A DNA stretch of 9,363 nt from Candidatus Gallimonas intestinigallinarum (GCA_019116405.1 DXBS01000007.1:1-9363), one strand, 5' to 3'. Numbered from the stretch's first letter, positions 1-8,697 are shown. Notes: generated by a model not told the origin, from the letters alone. Program-made: numbers and translations.

Positions 1-2028
<2,028 letters not shown>

Positions 2029-2241
2029 CAAATTGAGTACCGCTGCGGAAAGGCGCGACTTTCCTTGCGGCGTAATTTTTACTTTTCTCGTCCGTTTCTT
2101 TTTGAACTGACAAAAACAAACGGACGATTTTCAGAAAAACCCAACAGTCGCCTACGGCTTTGTGTTCGGTTTTTCTCGCCGATGGGTTTAGCAACAATGA
2201 TAGCCCCATCGGCTCACTTTTCCGCAAAAGCGCTTCCGCGC
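2029..2241. repeat. Tandem hairpin repeat, unit 2 (213 bp)
   Basis: Second copy, shifted by 214 bp. Hairpins A (2047-2052 with 2059-2064), B (2089-2126) and C (2133-2176) are kept. Relative to unit 1, four of the six core substitutions form two compensatory base pairs in stem A; the other two fall in the loops of A and C. Hairpin D here is GCCGATGGG (2178-2186) with CCCATCGGC (2205-2213), again 9 bp but unrelated in sequence to D of unit 1, and its 18-nt loop again holds GCAACA (2191-2196). Linker TCACTTTTCCGC follows, then hairpin E, GCGC-TTCC-GCGC (2230-2241), after which the similarity fades in AAATTAGAA. Confidence 0.9.
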
Positions 2242-2262
2242 AAATTAGAATTACCATATTTC

Positions 2263-2398
2263 TCACAAAAATATTTTCGGAGAAAAGATTTTTGTGAAGA
2301 GGAGCCGCAACGGCGCATAGTTGGACTTTGCGTTTGCGCAAAGTCTTGAAAGCAAAGTTTGCGGCGACGAAAAAGGCATAACAAGTGAAGCCTTTTTT
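2263..2398. other. Series of non-repeat hairpins (I)
   Basis: Separate strong stem-loops follow one another. 2263-2272 pairs with 2288-2297 (10 bp), then an A-G mismatch, then TTTTC/GAAAA (2274-2278 with 2282-2286) around loop GGA. GCCG/CGGC pairs at 2304-2314. GACTTTGCG (2324-2332) pairs with CGCAAAGTC (2337-2345), a perfect 9 bp with tetraloop TTTG. AAAAAGGC (2370-2377) pairs with GCCTTTTT (2390-2397) around a 12-nt loop and ends in a T run on the plus strand, so it could act as a weak plus-strand terminator. They continue the style of the 214-bp array without sharing its sequence. Confidence 0.65.
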
Positions 2399-2451
2399 CG
2401 CATAATTGATAGCAAAGAGCACAGCTTCTCAAGGCTTCTCCTTCGGGGCGA

Positions 2452-2597
2452 ATGTGTGCGTTATGCAGATAGCCGTAGTGCGGCTTCTGCGCACACATGA
2501 GCTTAGCGATTTTGCATTTGCGGTGCAAAATCGCTGACCGAAGCACAAGGTCTACTTGTGCGAGAAGCTCCGCCGCAGGCGGTGATGAGGGGTCACC
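2452..2597. other. Series of non-repeat hairpins (II)
   Basis: A long composite hairpin spans 2452-2498: ATGTGTGC (2452-2459) with GCACACAT (2491-2498), GCAGA (2465-2469) with TCTGC (2486-2490), and AGCCG (2471-2475) with CGGCT (2481-2485), with one 5-nt and one 1-nt bulge. Next is a perfect 12-bp stem, AGCGATTTTGCA (2505-2516) with TGCAAAATCGCT (2524-2535), loop TTTGCGG. Then GCACAAG (2543-2549) with CTTGTGC (2555-2561), loop GTCTA; CCGCC (2570-2574) with GGCGG (2578-2582); and an overlapping alternative GGTGA (2581-2585) with TCACC (2593-2597). This is the promoter-proximal part of the structured region if it is read on the minus strand. Confidence 0.65.
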
Positions 2598-2630
2598 CTG
2601 AAACACCAAAGCGCCTATCAACTTGTCGTA

Positions 2631-2659
2631 ACGCACGCACGCGTGCGCGCACGCGCGCG
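2631..2659. other. 29-bp alternating purine-pyrimidine tract (Z-DNA-prone)
   Basis: Every base from 2631 to 2659 alternates purine and pyrimidine, almost all CG and CA/TG steps, a classic Z-DNA-forming composition. It contains the perfect 16-bp palindrome CGCGTGCGCGCACGCG (2640-2655) and is bracketed by TGTCG (2624-2628) and CGACA (2658-2662). It lies about 30-60 bp downstream of the expected start of the 2697-2725 promoter. Confidence 0.85.
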
Positions 2660-2696
2660 ACAGAAAAATCGGGCAAAAACGCCCAAACCTGTATTT

Positions 2697-2725
2697 ATTA
2701 TACCATATCGGCGCACAAATGTAAA
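2697..2725 (-). promoter_or_regulatory. Strong sigma-A promoter facing gyrB
   Basis: On the minus strand: -35 TTTACA (2720-2725), 17-bp spacer (2703-2719), -10 TATAAT (2697-2702), with TG one base upstream of the -10 (extended -10). The expected start is near 2690. Transcription would cross the Z-prone tract and all hairpins before reaching gyrB about 1 kb away. Just after the start, a short GGGC/GCCC hairpin (2671-2684) is followed by GATTTTTC, which could be a weak early attenuator. Confidence 0.8.
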
Positions 2726-2767
2726 TTGTTTCCGCCGCGATTTGACAAAGTTTTTTGCCTTCGCACC

Positions 2768-2802
2768 AAAAAAGGCGCGTAATTTGCCTTACACGCCTTT
2801 TT
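2768..2802 (-). terminator. Intrinsic terminator of the spoVT-dusB operon
   Basis: Read on the minus strand: AAAAAGGCG pairs with CGCCTTTTT (2794-2802 with 2769-2777), then a T-G wobble (2793/2778), then GTAA/TTAC around a 6-nt loop, ending in six T (2768-2773). The 2778/2793 pair is G-U only in the minus-strand RNA (A-C on plus), which assigns it to the dusB side. It lies about 70 bp after the dusB stop. Confidence 0.85.
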
Positions 2803-2872
2803 GATGTGATTTCCGTGGAGGGAATAGCACGCCTCACCAACGCCCCCTGACGGGCATTTTAACGACCCGTGA

Positions 2873-3814
2873 TCAATGCACCCCCTCCCCAAAGATCTCT
2901 TGTGCAATCGAGCCGACTTCCTCCGCCGTCTGCGCGGAGAACAGGCGGCGCTTATACTCCGCCGCCCCGGGCATGCCCTTGCAGTAGAACGCCGCCATCT
3001 TGCGCATGAACACGACGGCGAAGCGCTCGCCGTACAATTGCTGCGTTTCGGCAAGCTGGCGCGCGAACAACTCTCCCATCGGCGCGGGCGCAGTGCCCGT
3101 GAGGTCGCAGAAGATGAGCGGACGATAGAGCGCGGCGCGGGCGATCATCACGCCGTCCGCACCCGTGCGCGCGAGCATCTTTTCCATATCCGGCCTGCTC
3201 CAGATGCCGCCGTTGGCGATGACGGGAATATTGACCGCGTTTTTTGCCTCCGCGATCTGCGCATAGTCGGGCGCGCCCGCGTACACCTTGTCGCGCGTTC
3301 TGCCGTGGACGGCGATCATGCACGCCCCCGCACCCTCGCACAGGCGCGCGAACTCCGCGGCGATCCTGTGATCCTCGTCCACGCCGATACGAAACTTGAC
3401 GGAGATGCGCTTGCCGCTCCCGGCGCACGCTGCAATGACCTTCTCCGCGAGGGGCAGATTTTCCATGAGCGCGCTGCCGTCGCCGTTCCTGACGACCTTG
3501 GGCATGGGGCAGCCCATGTTGATATCGATGAGGTCGAAGGGGGCTAAATCCTCGCTCTCGCACACCTCGCGCATGAGCGCGGGGTCGCTGCCGAAGATCT
3601 GCGCCGCCTTGGGGGATTCGTCCCCGTGGAGAAGCAGCTTTTTGGTCTCCTCGCTGCCGTATAAGAGCCCCTTGCAGCTGACCATCTCCGTGAACGTCAG
3701 CCCCGCCCCGAGGCGCGTACACATGCTGCGGAAGGGGTAATTGGTGTACCCCGCGAGCGGCGCGAGAAAGACGTTGTTGGGGCACTTCATGCCCGCGACG
3801 ACGAACTCAGCCAC
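2873..3814 (-). CDS. dusB: tRNA-dihydrouridine synthase (DusB-like)
   Basis: FMN/NADPH-dependent enzyme of the Dus family that reduces uridine to dihydrouridine in the tRNA D-loop; cytosolic. With GTG at 3814 as start it has 313 residues, a normal length. TIM-barrel motifs in order: APLAGYTNYPFR (18-29, FMN site), catalytic Cys102 in NMGCPMPK, Lys140 in SVKFRIG, His170-GRTR, and IANGGI (199-204), followed by a helical C-terminal domain. GADGVMIARAALYRP differs from the usual GxGRGAL/RAALGNP form. A TTG at 3841 gives a longer frame, but GTG 3814 is preferred: AAGAGG lies 6 nt upstream and homologs begin shortly before the APxAG motif. The start overlaps the yabN stop by 8 bp, implying translational coupling. 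It is the last gene of the operon. Which uridine it modifies cannot be read from the sequence. Confidence 0.93.
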   Translation of the reverse strand: MAEFVVAGMKCPNNVFLAPLAGYTNYPFRSMCTRLGAGLTFTEMVSCKGLLYGSEETKKLLLHGDESPKAAQIFGSDPALMREVCESEDLAPFDLIDINMGCPMPKVVRNGDGSALMENLPLAEKVIAACAGSGKRISVKFRIGVDEDHRIAAEFARLCEGAGACMIAVHGRTRDKVYAGAPDYAQIAEAKNAVNIPVIANGGIWSRPDMEKMLARTGADGVMIARAALYRPLIFCDLTGTAPAPMGELFARQLAETQQLYGERFAVVFMRKMAAFYCKGMPGAAEYKRRLFSAQTAEEVGSIAQEIFGEGVH

Positions 3815-5204
3815 GCATTGCCTCTTGATAGTAATTCTCAAATTCCTCGGGCGAGAGTGCGTTCACATCCTTGCCGTCCGCGCGCACGATGGTCTCAAAT
3901 CTGACATACCGTTGCTGCATTTTTTTGACCGTGTCCAGAAGCGCCTGTTCGCAGTCAACGCCCACCGCGCGCCCCAGCCACGCCATGCACATGAGCGCCT
4001 CGCCGAGCAGGGAGGCAGTCTTTTGCTTGTCCCCCGCTTCGTTCGCCGCCTTTAAGGCTTCCAGCGAAGTGCGCAGCGACGAGACGGCGCCGTCAAAGGA
4101 CGCGAACTTCCAGCCGCCCTTCTCCGTACGTTTGGCGATCTTCTGCGCGCGCAGAAGCGCGGGGAACACCGCGGGCACGTCCTCCACCGCGTCCGAGAAG
4201 GTCTCCTGATGCTTTTCCTTCATCTTGTTCTTTTCCCAGACGGTGAGCGCGCCGTCCGCTTCCGACGCCTTGTCCTGCCCGAATACATGGGTGTGGCGGG
4301 TAATGAGCTTTTCGCAGGTGCCGCTGACGACGTCCGTCATCGTGAAATGCCCGCGCTCCTCCTCGATGAGTGTGTGGAACGCCGCCTGCATCAGGACGTC
4401 GCCCGCCTCCTCGCACATTTTGTCGGGATCGTCTAAATCGATGGCGTCCACGAGCTCGTAGGCTTCCTCCAGGCAGTTGATGCGGATGCTCTCGTGCGTC
4501 TGCACCCTGTCCCACGGGCAGCCGTCGGGCGCGCGCAGGCGGCGCAGAATGGCGAGCAGATCGTATAAGTCGAACCGCTTTTTTTGCAGCAGCGGCACGT
4601 CATATAAAACAAGCGCCGTGTCCACGGTGTAACCGCTCTGACGGTCCAGCTCATAGAGCTTGATCTTTTTGACCTTGCCGCCCGCGACGAGGGCGACGTC
4701 CGCCTCATCGCCGAAGCGCTCGGCGAGGGCGAGTTTGACGTCGGACGCAAGGGAGCGGTCGGCGAGATCGTATAAAACGAGAGGCGCAGTGAGTTCACAC
4801 TCCGCCGCCTCATACGCGGACATGGCAGTGTACGCCCCGAACACGCCCGCGCACGCCGCCGCGGCGGACGCCTTGGAGACGCCGTCGATGACGGCCGTCC
4901 TGCCCGTTGCGAGCGCCCTTGCCGCGCCGTCCTCCGTGACGCTGCCGTCCACGCAGTAGCAGACGTTTCCCTCTCTGCCCGCACGGCGCACCTCGCGCAC
5001 GATGGCGCGGGTGAGCGTCTCATAGGTGCGGCAGCGCTCGTAGAGCGCGTCCAGCGTCTCAAACGGGATGCCCGCCTCCCTCAGACTTTGTACCGACGGA
5101 TGCGCCGCCGTACGCACGAGGACGCGGTCCGCCTTCCTGAGCGCGTCGAGCGCGCGCTGCGTTACGTCCCCCTTCTGCGCCCCGAGACCGATGATCGTGA
5201 TCAT
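3807..5204 (-). CDS. yabN: YabN-type protein: tetrapyrrole-methylase-like domain + MazG
   Basis: 465 residues. MazG proteins are Mg-dependent nucleoside triphosphate pyrophosphohydrolases; the YabN form carries an N-terminal SAM tetrapyrrole-methylase-like domain. N-domain (1 to about 205) opens with ITIIGLGAQKGD and has the later LYELDRQ element, but where the family has PGHP this copy reads VDGS (85-88), so methylase activity is doubtful. First MazG domain: GCPWDRVQTHESI (228-240) and an intact metal set Glu247, Glu250, Glu266, Asp269 (LEEAYEL, EEAGD). Linker VWEKNKMKEKH and KRTEKGGWKF. In the second MazG domain (about 370-440) the equivalent positions are Ser380, Ala383, Leu399 and Glu402, so it looks catalytically dead. 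The ATG at 5204 has GGAAGGGA about 6 nt upstream. The position after spoVT and the flippase matches B. subtilis yabN. The flippase frame overlaps its first 146 bp. Confidence 0.9.
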   Translation of the reverse strand: MITIIGLGAQKGDVTQRALDALRKADRVLVRTAAHPSVQSLREAGIPFETLDALYERCRTYETLTRAIVREVRRAGREGNVCYCVDGSVTEDGAARALATGRTAVIDGVSKASAAAACAGVFGAYTAMSAYEAAECELTAPLVLYDLADRSLASDVKLALAERFGDEADVALVAGGKVKKIKLYELDRQSGYTVDTALVLYDVPLLQKKRFDLYDLLAILRRLRAPDGCPWDRVQTHESIRINCLEEAYELVDAIDLDDPDKMCEEAGDVLMQAAFHTLIEEERGHFTMTDVVSGTCEKLITRHTHVFGQDKASEADGALTVWEKNKMKEKHQETFSDAVEDVPAVFPALLRAQKIAKRTEKGGWKFASFDGAVSSLRTSLEALKAANEAGDKQKTASLLGEALMCMAWLGRAVGVDCEQALLDTVKKMQQRYVRFETIVRADGKDVNALSPEEFENYYQEAMRG

Positions 5205-6522
5205 GTTGTCCCTTCCTTTTCTGTGAATTTTTACCCTTTACAGTATAAAACAAATCGAGGAAAAAGGCAACCAAATAACAGGCGTTGGAGGCGGTCGCCG
5301 CGCCGAGGATGCCGTAGGACGCATTGCCCACGAGCAGAAGCTGCAGCCCCGTCTTGACGAGCACGGCAAGCAGCATGGCGAGCGCGGCGCGCTTTGCGAG
5401 CCCCATGGCGGTGAGACAGGCGGCGAGGGTGTCGACGGCGGCGAGCGTCGCCGCGGACACGCTGCTCAGCCGCAGAAGGCGTACAAGCAGCGCCGCGTCC
5501 CCCGCCGGGAGTGCGGGATAGAGAAGGTGCACGACGAGCGGCGCAAAGGCAAACAGCGCCGCCGCACAGGGCAGGGCGAGCGCAAGGCAGGCACACAGCG
5601 AAAACAGGGCGCGTTCCCGCCCGCGCGCCTCCTCGCCCCGCGCAAAACAGGCGGCGATCGTCGGCACGGACGCGGCGACCAGCCCCGCACACAGCGTCGC
5701 GGGGAGGTTGACGAGGGACAGGGCGCTCCCTGCAAACAGCCCGTAGAGGGACACGGCGCGCGAAGTATGGCGGGCAAGCAGGCGCACGATGAGCACGCTG
5801 TCCAGCATCTGCGAGAGGGGCAGCAGCGCCGCCGACGCCATGACGGGCAGCGCCGCATAGAAAAGCGTGCCCGTGCCCGCACGCCCGACATACAAAAAGC
5901 GCTCCCTCGCGCGCGGACGCGCGGCAAGGAAGAAAAGGGCGACGACTTCGGAGAGCGTCACCGCAAACAGCGCGCCGCGCGCCGCCAAAACCGGGTCATG
6001 GGAAAAGCGGGAGGCGGCAAACAGTCCCGCGCCCACTTTGACGAGCTGTTCGACGACCTCGGAGAGCGCCGTAGGCGACATGACGCCCCTGCCCTGCCAG
6101 TACCCCCGGAGCACCGCGATGAGCGCGACGGGCAGGACGGCAGGCGCAAGCGCAAGGTAGCACTGCGCGAGGGCATCCTCCCCCTGCAAGGCGGCGACGG
6201 GCAGGGCGAGCGCCGCCATCATCGCCGACCCACCCAACCCCAAAAGGGCGAACAGTTTGACGGCGTCACGCAGGACGGACTGCCCGCTCCGCCCCGCGGC
6301 GCACTCCGCCGCGACCGCCCGCGCCACGACCGTCGGGATACCCACCGAGGAGAAGGTGAGCATCAGGCAAAAGAGCGGGTACGCCATCTGATACAGTCCC
6401 GCGCCGTACCCGCCCAGAAAGTTGGCGAGCGGGATGCGGTAAGCAACGCCGATCGCCTTGGCGGCAAGTCCCCCAAGGGAGACGATCGCCGCATTTTTCA
6501 AGAACCCGAAATACTTCTTCAC
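5059..6522 (-). CDS. SpoVB/YabM-type MOP-superfamily flippase
   Basis: Polytopic membrane protein of the MurJ/SpoVB polysaccharide-flippase family, expected to translocate lipid-linked sugars (cell-wall or spore-cortex precursors). The first about 435 residues carry many hydrophobic segments (12-14 expected in the family) and typical features: KNAAIVSLGGLAAKAIGVAYRIPL at the N-terminus (given in part: residues 10-33), YGAGLYQMAYPLF, SVGIPTVVAR, LRGYWQGRG. Start GTG at 6522, with AAAGGGGGAG just upstream. Its place after spoVT matches yabM of B. subtilis; SpoVB itself is a close paralog, so no symbol is given. Odd: after VKGKNSQKRKG the frame misses a stop and reads 48 further residues (440-487) out of frame through yabN, ending at 5059. 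That tail is charged and Gly/Arg-rich and unlike the family, so the natural end is probably near 5205-5240. Confidence 0.88.
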   Translation of the reverse strand: MKKYFGFLKNAAIVSLGGLAAKAIGVAYRIPLANFLGGYGAGLYQMAYPLFCLMLTFSSVGIPTVVARAVAAECAAGRSGQSVLRDAVKLFALLGLGGSAMMAALALPVAALQGEDALAQCYLALAPAVLPVALIAVLRGYWQGRGVMSPTALSEVVEQLVKVGAGLFAASRFSHDPVLAARGALFAVTLSEVVALFFLAARPRARERFLYVGRAGTGTLFYAALPVMASAALLPLSQMLDSVLIVRLLARHTSRAVSLYGLFAGSALSLVNLPATLCAGLVAASVPTIAACFARGEEARGRERALFSLCACLALALPCAAALFAFAPLVVHLLYPALPAGDAALLVRLLRLSSVSAATLAAVDTLAACLTAMGLAKRAALAMLLAVLVKTGLQLLLVGNASYGILGAATASNACYLVAFFLDLFYTVKGKNSQKRKGQHDHDHRSRGAEGGRNAARARRAQEGGPRPRAYGGASVGTKSEGGGHPV

Positions 6523-6543
6523 GTCTCCCCCTTTCGTCTGACC

Positions 6544-6564
6544 CGGTCACGATTTTTGCGACCG
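6544..6564 (-). other. Small hairpin in the spoVT-flippase gap
   Basis: In the 93-bp gap, CGGTCGC pairs with GTGACCG on the minus strand (7 bp, one G-U) around a 7-nt loop. No T run follows, so it is not a standard terminator; it may slow or tune flippase expression. A 17-codon frame starting inside the gap ends at TGA overlapping the flippase GTG; whether it is translated is unknown. Confidence 0.3.
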
Positions 6565-6615
6565 TTTGGCATATTTTCGTCCCAAAGCCCCTTGTGCACT
6601 CCTTTCAGGGCGGAC

Positions 6616-7161
6616 TCAGTCAAACTGGCTGGCGATGATGTCCGCCGTGAGGCGGGCGAGTTTGACACAGGACGCCTCCATCACCGCGCCCGTCTCCTCG
6701 CTCAGCAGCACGACCGCGCCGAGGCAGTCCCCGCCCGCGACGATGGGCACGATGAGCTGCGCCGTGTAGTTATTTTCCGCGTCCCTGACGACGGGCAGGA
6801 TATTGCCGCCCTCGGCGAGGCTCGCCACATGGCTGGAGCGCGACGCCATGAGGTCGGTGAACGCGTCCGAGACGGCGTGCCCCAGAAGCCCCTTCTTACC
6901 CGCGCCCGCGGCGTGCAGGACGTTGTCCGTATCGCAGATCGCGGCGAGATAGCCGCTCTGATCATGCAGCGACTTTGCCGTCCCCTCCGAAAAACGCTCC
7001 ACCGACGCGATGGGCGAATACTTTTTGAGCATGAGTTCGTCCCGATCGGTGAACAGTTCCAGGGGATCGCCCTCGCGGATGCGCAAAGTCCTTCGTATCT
7101 CCTTGGGAATGACGACGCGCCCGAGCTCGTCGATCCTTCTCACAATTCCCGTTGCTTTCAT
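6616..7161 (-). CDS. spoVT: Stage V sporulation regulator SpoVT
   Basis: 181 residues (B. subtilis SpoVT is 178). DNA-binding regulator that acts in the forespore under sigma-G and tunes late sporulation and germination genes. N-terminal AbrB-type swapped-hairpin domain, MKATGIVRRIDELGRVVIPK onward to about residue 50; C-terminal GAF-like sensing domain (about 55-180) of unknown ligand. Start ATG at 7161 with GGAGG (7167-7171) 5 nt upstream. A sigma-G-like promoter lies at 7181-7209. It heads the operon with the flippase, yabN and dusB on the same strand. The domain pairing and length make AbrB itself (a much shorter protein) an unlikely alternative. Confidence 0.95.
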   Translation of the reverse strand: MKATGIVRRIDELGRVVIPKEIRRTLRIREGDPLELFTDRDELMLKKYSPIASVERFSEGTAKSLHDQSGYLAAICDTDNVLHAAGAGKKGLLGHAVSDAFTDLMASRSSHVASLAEGGNILPVVRDAENNYTAQLIVPIVAGGDCLGAVVLLSEETGAVMEASCVKLARLTADIIASQFD

Positions 7162-7180
7162 AGAAACCTCCGTATATTGT

Positions 7181-7209
7181 CATTATGCACCGGCCAAAAA
7201 TTTCTATGC
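7181..7209 (-). promoter_or_regulatory. Sigma-G-like promoter of spoVT
   Basis: On the minus strand GCATA (7205-7209) is followed after 17 bp by CATAATG (7181-7187), close to the sigma-G pattern GHATR - about 18 - CATNHTA with one mismatch at the last -10 base. The leader would be only about a dozen bases but includes the full GGAGG. The -35 starts directly after the upstream terminator hairpin. Confidence 0.5.
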
Positions 7210-7216
7210 GAAACAA

Positions 7217-7247
7217 GGGCGGCGTTTCGCAATGCGAAACGCCGCCC
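7217..7247 (-). terminator. Hairpin terminator after the aquaporin remnant
   Basis: A perfect 14-bp GC-rich stem (7217-7230 with 7234-7247, arms GGGCGGCGTTTCGC and GCGAAACGCCGCCC) with a 3-nt loop. On the minus strand it is followed by TTGTTTC, a weak T tract. It separates the aquaporin remnant from spoVT. Confidence 0.7.
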
Positions 7248-7288
7248 CGTTGAAAAGGCGTATATATGACCCGCAAATGGCGGGGCGC

Positions 7289-7454
7289 TTACTTCTCCTC
7301 GGAAGCCTCTTTTGCAGCGCTCTCAGTCGTTTCGGCGCTCTCGGCCTTTTCCTGCTTCTTGCCCTCCAGATAGCGGTAGAGCAGCGCCGCAGCCGAATAC
7401 GACGAGCAGCATGGTGCCGACAAATTCGGCGACACATTTCTTGGTAAGTGACAT
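7289..7454 (-). pseudogene. Aquaporin/MIP channel remnant with internal deletion
   Basis: A well-formed start (ATG 7454, AAAGGAG at 7464-7470) opens with AEFVGTMLLVVFGCGAA (residues 9-25), the standard first membrane segment of MIP-family water/glycerol channels. At about 7381-7394 the sequence jumps: the original frame then reads nonsense and stops at 7323 (43 residues), while another frame reads AALLYRYLEGKKQEKAES and a Glu/Ala-rich end to a stop at 7289. LLYRYLE plus a charged tail is what follows the last MIP helix. The family has about 220-250 residues, so some 170-190 residues, with both NPA pores, are gone, with a net frameshift. No channel can be made. An assembly or amplification collapse is the alternative to a real deletion. 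Confidence 0.8.
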
Positions 7455-7554
7455 ACTTTTTCTCTCCTTTGCAGAATCTTCTCGGAACAGCCCGCATTGC
7501 CGCGCGCCGTTTTGCGCCGCGGCGTGACAGCACCCTGTTTTCCTCTGCCCCTAT

Positions 7555-7582
7555 ATGATATACCTTCCGGGACAAATTGCAA
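7555..7582 (-). promoter_or_regulatory. Possible promoter of the aquaporin remnant
   Basis: On the minus strand: TTGCAA (7577-7582), 16-bp spacer, TATCAT (7555-7560). It would give a leader of about 95 nt. It is moderately close to sigma-A consensus; TATATC is an overlapping alternative -10. Confidence 0.4.
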
Positions 7583-7643
7583 AGAAATTCGCAAAAAAAT
7601 TTTGTCAGAATGGGAAAAAATATAAAAATCCTGTCAAAAATGA

Positions 7644-7672
7644 TTGCCTTGCGCGCAGCGCAGTGCTATAAT
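7644..7672 (+). promoter_or_regulatory. Sigma-A promoter of the AEC permease
   Basis: TTGCCT (7644-7649), 17-bp spacer, perfect TATAAT (7667-7672), and an extended -10 (TG at 7664-7665). The start is expected near 7679, about 18 nt before the ATG. It is divergent from the aquaporin-remnant promoter. Confidence 0.85.
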
Positions 7673-7696
7673 GCGGAGCCGGAAAGGAAGTTTCTT

Positions 7697-8680
7697 ATGG
7701 TTGACATCATCATAAAAGTACTGCTCATCATGCTCGTTCTGTTTGCCTTCGCGCTTCCGGGGTTTATCCTCACCAAGACGGGGCTCGTCCGCGAAGACAG
7801 CCTGTATTCCATCTCCAATATTCTGCTGTGCTTTGCGCAGCCGCTGCTCATCATCAAGGCGTTCGCGGTCGACCCCATTGCGCCGACGGGCGAAACGCTG
7901 CTGAATTTCCTGTGGGTGTTCCTGCTCTCGATCGCGGCGATCTTTCTGACGTTCGGCGCGTCCAAACTGTGCTTTCTCTTTATGAAGGGGGAGGAAAAGC
8001 GGCGCAAGCGGGACGTCCTCGTGTTCATCGGGGCCTTTTCCAACTGCGCGTTCGTCGGCATCCCCTTTGTCGACATGTTCACGGGCGGCGACTCCGAGGC
8101 GATGATGTACGTCACCGTGTTCAACGTCGTCTTCAATCTGCTCATCTGGACGCTGGGCGCATACCTCATCACGCAGGACAAAAAGCAGATCTCGCTGAAA
8201 AAAGCGCTGCTCAATCCCTGCACGATCGGTTCCGTCATCGGGTTTATCCTCTTTCTCGTGCCGGAGATCAATATCTTCAACATGGACGAAGTTGCAGAGC
8301 TCCGGCAGATCGTCACCTATGCGGGCGGCATGACCGCGCCCCTCTCCATGCTTATGGTGGGCGTGCGCGTCGCCTCACTCTCGCCGCGCGCGCTGTTCTG
8401 CGATAAGACGATCTACCTTGCGGCGTTCGTGCGCCTCATCCTCTCCGCGGCGCTCACCTATCTGCTCATCCTGCCTTTCAAGCTGACGGGCGTCTTTGCA
8501 GACACCCCCTATGTCCTGCTCGCCCCCGTCATCGCCATGGCGATGCCGCCCGCCGCGAGCGTGGTCGCCTTTGCCGAAAAAATGGACGGCGAAAAACAGT
8601 TCTCCGCCGCCGCTTACGCGACGGGGACCATTCTCTCCGTCGTCACGCTGCCCTTTGTCATGTTCCTTGTGACCCTGTAA
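7697..8680 (+). CDS. AEC (auxin efflux carrier) family permease
   Basis: 327 residues, normal for bacterial AEC transporters, which are about 10-helix inner-membrane carriers, typically for small organic acids or similar solutes; the substrate cannot be told here. Visible: first helix (about 4-27) running into GFILTKTGLV, a charged cytoplasmic loop GEEKRRKRD near residues 97-105, the AEC signature-like GAFSNCAFVGIPFV just after it, a second basic loop TQDKKQISLKKA, and the paired second-half motif MTAPLSMLMVGVRVA. ATG 7697 is chosen over upstream in-frame codons (from 7577) because AAGGAAG (7684-7690) sits 6 nt before it and the promoter -10 lies inside the longer version. Monocistronic: its own promoter and a strong terminator at 8698-8739. 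Confidence 0.9.
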   Translation: MVDIIIKVLLIMLVLFAFALPGFILTKTGLVREDSLYSISNILLCFAQPLLIIKAFAVDPIAPTGETLLNFLWVFLLSIAAIFLTFGASKLCFLFMKGEEKRRKRDVLVFIGAFSNCAFVGIPFVDMFTGGDSEAMMYVTVFNVVFNLLIWTLGAYLITQDKKQISLKKALLNPCTIGSVIGFILFLVPEINIFNMDEVAELRQIVTYAGGMTAPLSMLMVGVRVASLSPRALFCDKTIYLAAFVRLILSAALTYLLILPFKLTGVFADTPYVLLAPVIAMAMPPAASVVAFAEKMDGEKQFSAAAYATGTILSVVTLPFVMFLVTL

Positions 8681-8697
8681 AATTTTCCATATCATAG

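Noticed and set aside
5527..7269. 580-codon plus-strand open frame across the flippase and spoVT
   Set aside because: It is Arg/Gly-rich with low complexity, crosses two well-supported minus-strand genes and their gap, and shows no family motifs.
7577..7696. Longer AEC protein starting at 7577
   Set aside because: The extension would include the promoter -10 and the ribosome site, and its sequence is not membrane-like; ATG 7697 has the proper ribosome site.
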